Source: a virus. Taken from it: DNA of 36,246 bases. Under the pieces are notes generated by a model. The model worked only from the letters and a program-made list of their open reading frames with translations, ran no database searches and was not told where the DNA came from. Shown piece after piece: positions 5,150 to 10,207 of the stretch; within the stretch, counting starts at the first letter, position 1; every line of letters starts with the position of its first letter. The stretch spans positions 1 through 36,246 of the IMG/VR virus record IMGVR_UViG_3300028388_004050; one strand, 5' to 3'. Position numbers and translations under genes: made by a program.

Positions 5150-5283
5150 CACACATACTCCTTTTTTAGAGCAACTTTATCCGCACGGCGCGTAGCCTTT
5201 TTGCTCTTGATATGAGCACCGGATCTCTTTGTGCGTATGTGCTGCACATATGGATTACGGGTCTTGGGAAGTTTCTGTTTCAT
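5149..5283 (-). CDS. Small basic phage protein (44 aa)
   Basis: MKQKLPKTRNPYVQHIRTKR then SGAHIKSKKATRRADK. The RNPYV...GAH.KS.K..RR pattern resembles small basic proteins found in many tailed phages, function unknown. A GGAG sequence sits just before the ATG. It is the second gene of the 5448-4818 operon. Confidence 0.65.
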   Translation of the reverse strand: MKQKLPKTRNPYVQHIRTKRSGAHIKSKKATRRADKVALKKEYV

Positions 5284-5289
5284 ATCTCC

Positions 5290-5448
5290 TCACGTCGCCC
5301 GCGCGGCGCTTACATAGATCGTGATGCTTTCGGGGTAGTCATGCCGACTATCGGGAAGATCACACTGGGGAAGCAACTGTTCACACAGCTCATACCAGAT
5401 GAAAGGGTGAAGGTTAGTGTTGAAGTCTTCTTGATTAAAAACAATCAT
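5290..5448 (-). CDS. Hypothetical protein (52 aa)
   Basis: MIVFNQEDFNTNLHPFIWYE and a C-terminal half with several Asp, Cys and Pro residues. Not recognised. It is the first gene after the promoter at 5474-5502, with SD GGAGAG 6 nt before the ATG. The TGA is separated by 6 nt from the next gene. Confidence 0.6.
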   Translation of the reverse strand: MIVFNQEDFNTNLHPFIWYELCEQLLPQCDLPDSRHDYPESITIYVSAARAT

Positions 5449-5473
5449 GTCTCTCTCCGTTGCTTACATATTA

Positions 5474-5502
5474 AATATAGTATAACGTCAGCTTGAAGTC
5501 AA
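5474..5502 (-). promoter_or_regulatory. Early promoter for the 5448-4818 operon
   Basis: On the minus strand TGTTGACT, 17 nt, TATATT. It lies between tRNA-Glu and the first gene of the small-protein operon. Confidence 0.8.
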
Positions 5503-5515
5503 CAGTTATTTTTGG

Positions 5516-5591
5516 TAGCCCGTAAGAGAATCGAACTCTTTTCTTCCGGGTGAAAACCGGAGATCCTAATACCAATGTAGACGAACGGGCC
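5516..5591 (-). tRNA. tRNA-Glu (anticodon UUC)
   Basis: The acceptor GGCCCGT pairs with ACGGGCT (first pair G-U), with discriminator A and an encoded CCA at 5513-5515. The anticodon stem TCCGG/CCGGA holds TTTTCAC, anticodon UUC. The T-arm is AAGAG-TTCGATT-CTCTT. Confidence 0.9.
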
Positions 5592-5592
5592 A

Positions 5593-5906
5593 TATTACGT
5601 TTTTTGAAGACGCCCCACGGATTCGAACCTACATTTTCATCCATCACCTTACTCGACGTTCGTAGCGCCGGGCGTTACGTGGGCATAAAATTCTGTGGGG
5701 CTCTCCTTAACGTCTCAAGCCGCAGCCGACCCTTTAGAGGTCTACCCCATAAGACGGACATTCCAGATGGCTCAGTGTGCACCTACCGCACCATCTTACT
5801 GTCATATTCGCGGGCACGAGGGGATTTGCACCAGGTCCCTAAACCCTCTCCTCTTGTCGCTTGACTAGGGAATCAACGACGTTAAGCGTCTTGCTCAGCC
5901 GCGTAC
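5593..5906 (-). ncRNA. Unresolved structured RNA region with tRNA-like parts
   Basis: A 310-nt gap in the tRNA array with no plausible gene. On the minus strand it shows: a T-loop-like TTCGAAT (5626-5632); a perfect 7-bp acceptor-like pair GCCCCAC/GTGGGGC between about 5702-5696 and 5613-5619; a second T-loop-like TGCAAAT (near 5823-5829) inside a GAGGG/CCCTC stem; and the hairpin AGATGG/CCATCT. A long-range pair GACGCTT/GGGCGTC could close the whole region, as in tmRNA, but I find neither the tmRNA 5' consensus nor an Ala-Ala-ending tag frame. It could be two decayed tRNAs or one larger RNA. Confidence 0.35.
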
Positions 5907-5909
5907 TGG

Positions 5910-5982
5910 CGGATGTGAAGGGATTCGAACCCTCGCATGGCGGATCGACAGTCCGCTGTGTTAACCACTTCACCACACATCC
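5910..5982 (-). tRNA. tRNA-Asp (anticodon GUC), second copy
   Basis: The acceptor GGATGTG pairs fully with CACATCC, with discriminator G and an encoded CCA at 5907-5909. The anticodon stem GCGGA/TCCGC holds CTGTCGA, anticodon GUC. The T-arm is GAGGG-TTCGAAT-CCCTT. Confidence 0.9.
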
Positions 5983-6017
5983 AAATAGCGTTGTATCTCT
6001 ATACATGTTAGTTTTGG

Positions 6018-6090
6018 CTGGGGAGGTGCGATTCGAACGCACAATAGTAGCTGATTCAAAGTCAGACTGGTCACCGTTTCCCTCTCCCCA
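6018..6090 (-). tRNA. tRNA-Gln (anticodon UUG)
   Basis: The acceptor TGGGGAG pairs fully with CTCCCCA (U1:A72, typical for Gln), with discriminator G and an encoded CCA at 6015-6017. The anticodon loop CTTTGAA gives UUG. The T-arm is GTGCG-TTCGAAT-CGCAC. Confidence 0.88.
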
Positions 6091-6109
6091 AAATTCTAAG
6101 CAAATATGG

Positions 6110-6181
6110 TAGTCCCGGAGTGAATCGAACACTCAACCCTCGCTAATCAGGCGAGTACGTTACCGGTTACGCCACAGGACT
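6110..6181 (-). tRNA. tRNA-Ile (anticodon GAU)
   Basis: The acceptor AGTCCTG pairs with CGGGACT (one G-U pair), with discriminator A and an encoded CCA at 6107-6109. The anticodon stem CTCGC/GCGAG holds CTGATTA, anticodon GAU. The T-arm is GAGTG-TTCGATT-CACTC. Confidence 0.9.
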
Positions 6182-6191
6182 ATTAATCTGG

Positions 6192-6227
6192 TCGGGAGGT
6201 GTGGACTCGAACCACTCCGATTTCCCG
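6192..6227 (-). pseudogene. tRNA 3' half / acceptor-T minihelix
   Basis: A T-arm (GTGG-TTCGAGT-CCAC), a 3' acceptor strand CCTCCCG, discriminator A and an encoded CCA (6189-6191), but no D- or anticodon arm upstream. A local CGGGA (6227-6223) can pair with TCCCG and make a minihelix. It is most likely the 3' remnant of a tRNA. Confidence 0.55.
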
Positions 6228-6353
6228 TTTATCATACTAGCAGATCTTTCCGCTTCATCGTTTTTTATGCGATTGGCTGCTTGATCGTATCTTAGATACC
6301 TGATCCATTTAACTCACTGGGCACTCGCATTGTCAAGAGGCGAGCTGTTATTT
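6228..6353 (-). other. Spacer without gene; one short hairpin
   Basis: No cloverleaf or reading frame. It contains the hairpin GTATC-TTA-GATAC (6287-6299). A TTGACA near 6330 has only a poor -10 partner (TTAAAT, 18 nt). The 5' partner of the half tRNA at 6192-6227 was not found here. Confidence 0.3.
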
Positions 6354-6356
6354 TGG

Positions 6357-6444
6357 TGCCAAGGGGATGGATTCGAACCTCCGTGTTAACCGTTTCCGGA
6401 CCTGATTTACAGTCAGGCTGCTTCGACCGCTTGCATACCTTGGC
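6357..6444 (-). tRNA. tRNA-Tyr (anticodon GUA)
   Basis: A class II tRNA. The acceptor GCCAAGG pairs fully with CCTTGGC, with discriminator A and an encoded CCA at 6354-6356. The anticodon stem CTGA/TCAG encloses CTGTAAA, anticodon GUA, with a normal long variable arm and T-arm loop TTCGAAT. Confidence 0.92.
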
Positions 6445-6452
6445 ATATTTGG

Positions 6453-6526
6453 CTCCCTCCGTGCGACTCGAACGCACAACTCACGGATTAACAGTCCGCC
6501 GCCCCTACCAGTAGGGCCCCGAGGGA
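6453..6526 (-). tRNA. tRNA-Asn (anticodon GUU)
   Basis: The anticodon stem GCGGA/TCCGT holds CTGTTAA, anticodon GUU; discriminator G and an encoded CCA (6450-6452). The acceptor TCCCTCG against GGAGGGA pairs at six positions with a G:G at 7:66. The T-arm is GTGCG-TTCGAGT-CGCAC. Confidence 0.87.
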
Positions 6527-6538
6527 ATAATTTTTTGG

Positions 6539-6613
6539 CAGGGGTGGAGAGAATCGAACTCCCGTCGCAAGGTTTTGGAGACCCGCATCTTATCCATTTA
6601 TGAACACACCCCC
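6539..6613 (-). tRNA. tRNA-Trp (anticodon CCA)
   Basis: The acceptor GGGGGTG pairs with CACCCCT (first pair G-U), with discriminator G and an encoded CCA at 6536-6538. The anticodon loop CTCCAAA gives CCA. The T-arm is CGGGAG-TTCGATT-CTC. The anticodon stem has one mismatch at its base. Confidence 0.85.
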
Positions 6614-6619
6614 GTTGTG

Positions 6620-6679
6620 GGATATTAGTATCCGGCTCTACTCACTAGACAGAGCGACTTAGCTGCTGTTGTTCAGCAG
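6620..6679 (-). ncRNA. Array of three hairpins between two tRNAs
   Basis: Three consecutive perfect stems: CTGCTG/CAGCAG (6663-6679), GCTCT/AGAGC with an 11-nt loop (6635-6655) and GGATA/TATCC with a 4-nt loop (6620-6633). They fill the space between the CCA of tRNA-Arg(ACG) and the 5' end of tRNA-Trp. Their order matches D-, anticodon- and T-arms, but there is no acceptor stem or T-loop consensus. Confidence 0.4.
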
Positions 6680-6691
6680 TACCAGTTTTGG

Positions 6692-6761
6692 CACTCTCGG
6701 GATGAGTCGAACATCCGTAAGCTGGCTTCGTAGACCTGCCACCAGATCCGCTGGCGAGAGT
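6692..6761 (-). tRNA. tRNA-Arg (anticodon ACG)
   Basis: The acceptor ACTCTCG pairs fully with CGAGAGT, with discriminator G and an encoded CCA at 6689-6691. The loop CTACGAA gives ACG, on the stem CAGGT/GCCAG with an A:A mismatch. The T-arm is GGATG-TTCGACT-CATCC. A34 would need conversion to inosine by host TadA. The D-arm is unusual. Confidence 0.72.
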
Positions 6762-6773
6762 ATTAACCAATGA

Positions 6774-6901
6774 CTCTACTTTCAACTGCACTATGGAAGG
6801 ACTCGAACCTTCGGTCGGCCGTCGCCTATTCATCGGAATGCCCCCGAACACATGGAGTCGAACCATGCTTACCGCCTGTCATAGTGCATGTGAAAGTAGA
6901 G
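6774..6901 (-). ncRNA. Structured RNA unit 1, tRNA-like, closed by 18-nt arms
   Basis: Arms at 6774-6791 and 6884-6901 are near-perfect inverted copies (11 outer and 5 inner pairs around a 2-nt mismatch). Inside, the stem continues so that GCACTATG pairs with CATAGTGC, an 8-bp acceptor-like helix. The interior has two tRNA-like 7-nt loops: CATGG-TTCGACT-CCATG and GAAGG-TTCGAGT-CCTTC. The second is a good T-arm next to the acceptor; the first sits in the anticodon-arm position and would read CGA (Ser). There is almost no D-arm and no CCA. Its arms are repeated in unit 2. Confidence 0.5.
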
Positions 6902-7076
6902 CTCTACTTTCAACTGCACACCAATATACTTGGCCAAGTATAACCACGGCGGGTGTGAAGATCAGAATTGTTATCGCTGTCGTCTCCCCCGAGCCTCTTC
7001 ACTCCTAGCTTTTACGTTCGCTAAACGAAACTTGGGGGCAGCGCAACGCCGCTATGGTGTGCATGTGAAAGTAGAG
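6902..7076 (-). ncRNA. Structured RNA unit 2, closed by the same 18-nt arms
   Basis: Arms at 6902-6919 and 7059-7076 are identical to those of unit 1 and directly abut it. Inside: GCACACC/GGTGTGC next to the arms; GCGGCG with a CGCCG partner; GCTG...CCCCC pairing with GGGGG...CAGC; and an 18-bp perfect palindrome at 6925-6942 (TATACTTGG and its complement). There is no tRNA T-loop and no protein frame. It lies about 85 nt downstream of the promoter at 7168-7196, so it should be abundant early in infection. Confidence 0.5.
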
Positions 7077-7167
7077 TCGTTTCCACTTCCCGTTAATCAT
7101 CGGGGTTGCCCTAGAACTTTGGTGTTTCGATTTTCAAAGAGCGGTAGACCCAATCGCCTACATTATT

Positions 7168-7196
7168 AATATAACTATTACTCAACCTAAAGTCAA
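7168..7196 (-). promoter_or_regulatory. Early promoter for the structured RNAs and tRNA array
   Basis: On the minus strand TGTTGACTTT, 17 nt from the -35 to TATATT. It is the only clear promoter upstream of the two structured RNA units and the tRNAs down to 5516. Confidence 0.8.
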
Positions 7197-7210
7197 CAAG
7201 TTTTTTTTGG

Positions 7211-7278
7211 TTGTGCCAGAAAGAATTGAACTTTCCACAAAGGCTTATGAGACCTCTAGTCACACCAGTGATAGCACA
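7211..7278 (-). tRNA. tRNA-Met-type (anticodon CAU), short D-arm
   Basis: The acceptor TGTGCTA pairs with TGGCACA, with discriminator A and an encoded CCA at 7208-7210. The anticodon loop CTCATAA gives CAU, and the T-arm is GAAAG-TTCAATT-CTTTC. The D-arm is small, for a total of 68 nt. Could be Met or lysidine-Ile. Confidence 0.7.
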
Positions 7279-7359
7279 TCAATCAATATAACCTAAACCC
7301 ATTAACACAACCAACACAACCATTGCTAATACAGCACCTACAGCGATCATCTCGGCCAT
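7279..7359 (-). CDS. 26-aa single-pass membrane peptide
   Basis: MAEMIAVGAVLAMVVLVVLM then GLGYID: nearly the whole peptide is one hydrophobic helix. SD GGAGAG sits 5 nt before the ATG, which supports translation. The TGA is immediately before the 5' end of a tRNA-Met. A terminator lies just upstream, so expression may depend on read-through from 7554-7582. Function unknown; comparable tiny phage membrane peptides can modulate host envelope enzymes. Confidence 0.5.
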   Translation of the reverse strand: MAEMIAVGAVLAMVVLVVLMGLGYID

Positions 7360-7372
7360 CTTTCTCTCCATT

Positions 7373-7405
7373 AAAAAACCCTCCGAGACTTTTGTCTGGA
7401 GGGTT
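7373..7405 (-). terminator. Rho-independent terminator
   Basis: The stem AACCCTCC/GGAGGGTT continues as AGAC-TTTT-GTCT (one bulged G), and on the minus strand is followed by TTTT. It separates the 32-aa gene from the membrane-peptide gene. Confidence 0.8.
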
Positions 7406-7427
7406 CCGTTACGTTATGTGGTTATAA

Positions 7428-7526
7428 CTACACCACGTTGGAAACCCCAGACACACGACGATACATAATACGATTCTCAATAAAATCGCACCAGACCGTC
7501 TGTTTATTACTCTGTAGATGTAGCAT
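7428..7526 (-). CDS. Hypothetical 32-aa protein
   Basis: MLHLQSNKQTVWCDFIENRI then MYRRVSGVSNVV. It has SD AAGGA about 7 nt before the ATG, a promoter just upstream (7554-7582) and a terminator just downstream, so it forms a single-gene transcription unit. No family recognised. Confidence 0.5.
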   Translation of the reverse strand: MLHLQSNKQTVWCDFIENRIMYRRVSGVSNVV

Positions 7527-7553
7527 TGTGTGTCCTTACTTAATCCTTGGTAT

Positions 7554-7582
7554 TATATAGTCTTTTTGTAACCGTTAGTCAA
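7554..7582 (-). promoter_or_regulatory. Early promoter for the 32-aa gene
   Basis: On the minus strand TGTTGACT, 17 nt, TATATA. Confidence 0.75.
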
Positions 7583-7593
7583 CAAAAAAATGG

Positions 7594-7665
7594 TGCTTCC
7601 GCTAGGAGTCGAACCTAGTCTATAACCGTTATGAGCGGCACGTGCAACCCTCACACTCCAGAAGC
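7594..7665 (-). tRNA. tRNA with anticodon CAU (Met or Ile2)
   Basis: The acceptor GCTTCTG pairs with CGGAAGC (one G-U pair), with discriminator A and an encoded CCA at 7591-7593. The anticodon loop CTCATAA sits on a CCG/CGG core stem. The T-arm is CTAGG-TTCGACT-CCTAG. It is the third CAU tRNA of the window, so one of the three probably reads AUA after lysidine modification. Confidence 0.87.
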
Positions 7666-7673
7666 ATGTTGTA

Positions 7674-8012
7674 TTAGTATTGTTCAGCGAGACCATTCAG
7701 TACCAACTCTTCATTGAGATTGGTCATCGTCTCACCATAAAAAATTGTAGCTAGGTAACGACCATATTTTCCGGTTTGATCTTTTTCTGTCATAACATAG
7801 ATTTCTGTTCCCGGAGGAATTTGATCTTCTACAAATGATTTAGATACAAGACCATATGGTCGTTCTTCCCCACGAATTTCAGGCGTGTCAATATTAGCTA
7901 ATCGCAGCTGCTCGTTCATCAACCAGGTGTTAAATCCTAGATCAATATCAGCTCGGATTGTGTCACCATCATATATGCTTCTAACAATTGCCCTATAAAA
8001 ATATCGTTGCAT
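7674..8012 (-). CDS. Staphylococcal-nuclease-like (thermonuclease) protein
   Basis: A 112-aa SNase-family OB-fold domain with little else. Family motifs visible: YDGDTIRADID (metal-binding Asp), LRLANIDTPEIRG (Arg and Asp of the active site, then Glu), DQTGKYGRYLA (second catalytic Arg) and the C-terminal NEELVLNGLAE helix. The predicted activity is Ca-dependent hydrolysis of DNA and RNA. There is no signal peptide, so it would act in the cytoplasm, perhaps on host nucleic acid. SD AAGGA precedes the ATG. It follows the secreted-type gene at 8021 by 8 nt. Confidence 0.85.
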   Translation of the reverse strand: MQRYFYRAIVRSIYDGDTIRADIDLGFNTWLMNEQLRLANIDTPEIRGEERPYGLVSKSFVEDQIPPGTEIYVMTEKDQTGKYGRYLATIFYGETMTNLNEELVLNGLAEQY

Positions 8013-8020
8013 AGTATTCC

Positions 8021-8365
8021 TTAAAACATCGGAGGCATAATAACAATTGTTACACTATCGCCGTCTTGTACATCTGCTACAGGAGGAACCGCTATCACCT
8101 GATCGTCTTCTGGAACGACGGTAATTCTTTCGGCCCCATGTGGTCCTCCACCGACCTCGATCCACACTTTCACGCGAACGCCATCTAGTTGTAACACTTG
8201 ACCTCGCCCCCGCAATGAACTTTGATCCCCACTGTTCTCATAATACACTTGAGGCCAGGGATCGCCTTGCTGAATCTCTAACACATCTAACGTATCAACA
8301 CTTCTTGCATCTGCAAGAGACATTGGTGCGGTTAACATCATCAGTACAAATATTAATGATCTCAT
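8021..8365 (-). CDS. Exported protein of unknown function (114 aa)
   Basis: The N-terminus MRSLIFVLMMLTAPMSLADA is a classical Sec signal peptide, likely cut after SLADA. The mature part is beta-rich and acidic (DTLDVLEIQQGDPWPQVYYE...GDSVTIVIMPPMF). No lipobox. SD AAGAGGT precedes the start. No family recognised; a periplasmic role is inferred from the signal peptide only. Confidence 0.65.
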   Translation of the reverse strand: MRSLIFVLMMLTAPMSLADARSVDTLDVLEIQQGDPWPQVYYENSGDQSSLRGRGQVLQLDGVRVKVWIEVGGGPHGAERITVVPEDDQVIAVPPVADVQDGDSVTIVIMPPMF

Positions 8366-8383
8366 GAATAAACCTCTTAATGG

Positions 8384-8457
8384 TACGCCACCTGGGATTC
8401 GAACCCAGACTGAGCGGATTTTAAGTCCGGTCCCTCTGCCAGTTGGGGTAGTGGCGC
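8384..8457 (-). tRNA. tRNA-Leu (anticodon UAA), short variable loop
   Basis: The acceptor GCGCCAC pairs with GTGGCGT (first pair G-U), with discriminator A and an encoded CCA at 8381-8383. The anticodon stem CCGGA/TCCGC holds CTTAAAA, anticodon UAA. The T-arm is CTGGG-TTCGAAT-CCCAG. The variable loop is about 5 nt, not the long arm usual for Leu. Confidence 0.88.
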
Positions 8458-8467
8458 ATTATTAAGA

Positions 8468-8475
8468 TATTTATA
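8468..8475 (-). promoter_or_regulatory. Candidate T4-type late promoter (TATAAATA)
   Basis: An exact TATAAATA on the minus strand, about 10 nt before tRNA-Leu and upstream of the exported-protein gene. In AT-rich DNA this could be chance. Confidence 0.3.
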
Positions 8476-8478
8476 CAC

Positions 8479-8703
8479 TCAATCACCAGTATACCACGGT
8501 ACCTTACTATCTAGAACATATTTAGCAACATCAACATAATCACAATCTTCATCAGTAAGTACTTGCCGGTATTGGTTAATTTGATCAATCTGATTCTGTA
8601 CCTGGTTAGGGTCGGTTAGATGAACATCATTTTTCATCATGCGTTCTAGCTGATAAAACATGTCTTCTAACCGACCGATAATCATATTTTTTACTTGTGA
8701 CAC
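8479..8703 (-). CDS. Hypothetical protein (74 aa)
   Basis: A mostly helical, Gln/Asp-rich protein (QNQIDQINQYRQVLTDEDCDYVDVAKYV). No family recognised. The start is GTG, overlapping the TAG of the preceding gene (TAGTG); GAGGAA 8 nt upstream fits as SD. An internal ATG 18 nt later is the alternative. Confidence 0.6.
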   Translation of the reverse strand: MSQVKNMIIGRLEDMFYQLERMMKNDVHLTDPNQVQNQIDQINQYRQVLTDEDCDYVDVAKYVLDSKVPWYTGD

Positions 8704-8873
8704 TACGCGGCTTCCTCATACTCTTGCGCGAAGAACATCTCCGCCTCATCAATTTCACCCTGCACTTTGCTAATCTCATCAGCAATTGTAGCCAACATCT
8801 GCTCGGACTTCAACATTGCAGCTTGTGCTTGCAGTTTTTCCAAGATCTCCAAACGCGCAAAAAGCTCAGTCAT
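8703..8873 (-). CDS. Small coiled-coil protein (56 aa)
   Basis: MTELFARLEILEKLQAQAAM then a continuous amphipathic helix with acidic end (EIDEAEMFFAQEYEEAA). It is predicted to be one long helix, probably oligomeric. It is the first gene after the near-consensus promoter at 8900-8928 and is coupled to the next gene. Confidence 0.6.
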   Translation of the reverse strand: MTELFARLEILEKLQAQAAMLKSEQMLATIADEISKVQGEIDEAEMFFAQEYEEAA

Positions 8874-8899
8874 CTATCAACTCCTTTGTTTGCAGACCT

Positions 8900-8928
8900 A
8901 GTATACATTGGGTCTGGCATAATGTCAA
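8900..8928 (-). promoter_or_regulatory. Strong near-consensus sigma70 promoter
   Basis: On the minus strand TTGACA, 17 nt, TATACT; the closest to host consensus in the window. It lies just before and partly under the end of the 8933-9355 gene. Confidence 0.82.
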
Positions 8929-8932
8929 CAGG

Positions 8933-9355
8933 TCAAGTACCCCAGGTAATCACGACGACACCGTCTTCTGCCGTTTTAACATCTTCGATAAAGTGGAACC
9001 GACCACCTGCGTTTTCAGCTTCCAGCTGGAAGTAGTACTGACTCATGATCACGTGAACAACATGCTGGACAGGCGCCGCCTTCGGCAGCACAATCACAAA
9101 ATTGGTAGGAATCGTTGGACCATCGTCACTCCACCCCCACAGGTGAGACATAACAACTTTGGTGCCTGCGGGGAGAATGTATTCCGGTCCAAGCTCGAAC
9201 TCGTCATACGTCAGGTCTTCGTCTTCAACAAAATCACCGTTTTCATCAATCACCACATCTGCACACCAGCTGTAGAACCGATTATCAAGAACGTTATCAA
9301 CGTCCAGCAGCGCAATCGGGGCGGCCGCATCAATTTCAAACGTCTTGGTGGTCAT
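8933..9355 (-). CDS. Hypothetical acidic protein (140 aa)
   Basis: A very acidic protein (DENGDFVEDEDLTYDEFELGPEYILPAGTKV...) with predicted beta structure and a C-terminal VVVITWGT. No family recognised. Strong acidity can indicate a DNA mimic or metal-binding protein, but this is only a suggestion. SD GAGAG precedes the ATG. It is driven alone by 9382-9410. Confidence 0.6.
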   Translation of the reverse strand: MTTKTFEIDAAAPIALLDVDNVLDNRFYSWCADVVIDENGDFVEDEDLTYDEFELGPEYILPAGTKVVMSHLWGWSDDGPTIPTNFVIVLPKAAPVQHVVHVIMSQYYFQLEAENAGGRFHFIEDVKTAEDGVVVITWGT

Positions 9356-9381
9356 GTCTCTCTTCCTTTGCCTACACTATT

Positions 9382-9410
9382 AATATAATCATTAGCGGAC
9401 ATAAAGTCAA
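9382..9410 (-). promoter_or_regulatory. Early promoter for the 140-aa acidic gene
   Basis: On the minus strand TGTTGACTTT, 17 nt from the -35 to TATATT. Confidence 0.8.
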
Positions 9411-9413
9411 CAG

Positions 9414-9743
9414 CTACATCAAGTCTTTCTTGATTTGGTGTACAGCGTCAGCGACGATTGGAGGATAGTCACCCATATACGTTCCAGCCCACAGCTGATC
9501 TTCGTCTATTAGGTGCTTGTGGTGGTGTTCGATCTCGTCCCAATTTTTTCTCAGCTTGCGGACCAAATGGTCATACATCTCATCGGTCAAGATCGGATCA
9601 TCTTCGATGTAGTATGCATACGCGGCCATCAAAAACCACGGAACAGACAAATTGATATTATCGTCAATACTGTTGATACAATGCTGATCAAGCAGAATGT
9701 CGTGGGGAGTTGATCCATCCATGAAAACATCAAGCGAGGGCAT
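9414..9743 (-). CDS. Small protein resembling the Ia subdomain of NAD-dependent DNA ligase
   Basis: A 109-aa protein. The stretch PWFLMAAYAYYIEDDPILTD then EMYDHLVRKL matches the pattern YY..D.P.[IL][ST]D..YD.L of the NMN-binding Ia subdomain of bacterial LigA, but there is no adenylation domain. The rest (HHHKHLIDEDQLWAGTYMGDYP) recalls small proteins seen in other tailed phages. It may be a stand-alone helical module or simply convergent. The start overlaps the SprT-like gene by 14 nt. Confidence 0.55.
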   Translation of the reverse strand: MPSLDVFMDGSTPHDILLDQHCINSIDDNINLSVPWFLMAAYAYYIEDDPILTDEMYDHLVRKLRKNWDEIEHHHKHLIDEDQLWAGTYMGDYPPIVADAVHQIKKDLM

Positions 9744-10152
9744 AGTAACGCTCCGTCAGCTCGATTTCCAGTTCGTGCGCTTCGACTTCCCAGGGCAGTT
9801 CAACATAGTTGACACCACAGTACTGCTGACCCTTCCACGTGGTCGGTTCGCCACACTCGCCCTGAACCAGGTCGCCCCTAATTACCTGCCGAACGTGCAC
9901 GAGCTCGTGGATAATCGTTGCAACAATTTCCTGGTGCCGAAGAGCACCATTAATTTCAATTTCAGCTTGATCATCGTCAATGCCGTTGCAATAACCCGCT
10001 TCGCCAAGCGACAGGTCTTTGCTGACAATAACATCAACGAACACATCGTGATCAATCATACCAAGCTGTTCTGCTGCATACTCGATAATGTTCTGCAGCT
10101 CACTGTTGCTGATATGATTGGCTGTGTGACCGTTGACAATTTCATAGATCAT
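9730..10152 (-). CDS. SprT-like zinc metalloprotease (zincin)
   Basis: A 140-aa protein with the zincin helix IIHELVHVRQ (HExxH at about residues 82-86) and a downstream Glu-rich segment PWEVEAHELE that could give the third zinc ligand. SprT/SPRTN-type domains cleave DNA-bound proteins in other systems; the substrate here is unknown. SD AAGGAGAT before the ATG and the promoter at 10179-10207 support the start. It is coupled to the ligase-Ia-like gene. Confidence 0.7.
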   Translation of the reverse strand: MIYEIVNGHTANHISNSELQNIIEYAAEQLGMIDHDVFVDVIVSKDLSLGEAGYCNGIDDDQAEIEINGALRHQEIVATIIHELVHVRQVIRGDLVQGECGEPTTWKGQQYCGVNYVELPWEVEAHELEIELTERYYALA

Positions 10153-10178
10153 GTTGTTGATCTCCTTCTGACACCCTC

Positions 10179-10207
10179 AATATAGGTGCTTTAATAGAAG
10201 ATGTCAA
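10179..10207 (-). promoter_or_regulatory. Early promoter for the protease operon
   Basis: On the minus strand TTGACA, 17 nt, TATATT, directly downstream of the sugar operon's last stop codon. Confidence 0.8.

Noticed and set aside
5593-5906. tmRNA (ssrA) gene
   Set aside because: No 5' GRUUCGAC-type consensus, no tag frame ending in Ala-Ala-stop and a weak T-stem. Kept only as an unresolved structured RNA.
8816-9388. 190-aa plus-strand open frame
   Set aside because: It is antisense to two minus-strand genes with promoters and SD sites; the composition is shadow-like (rich in His, Arg, Asn).
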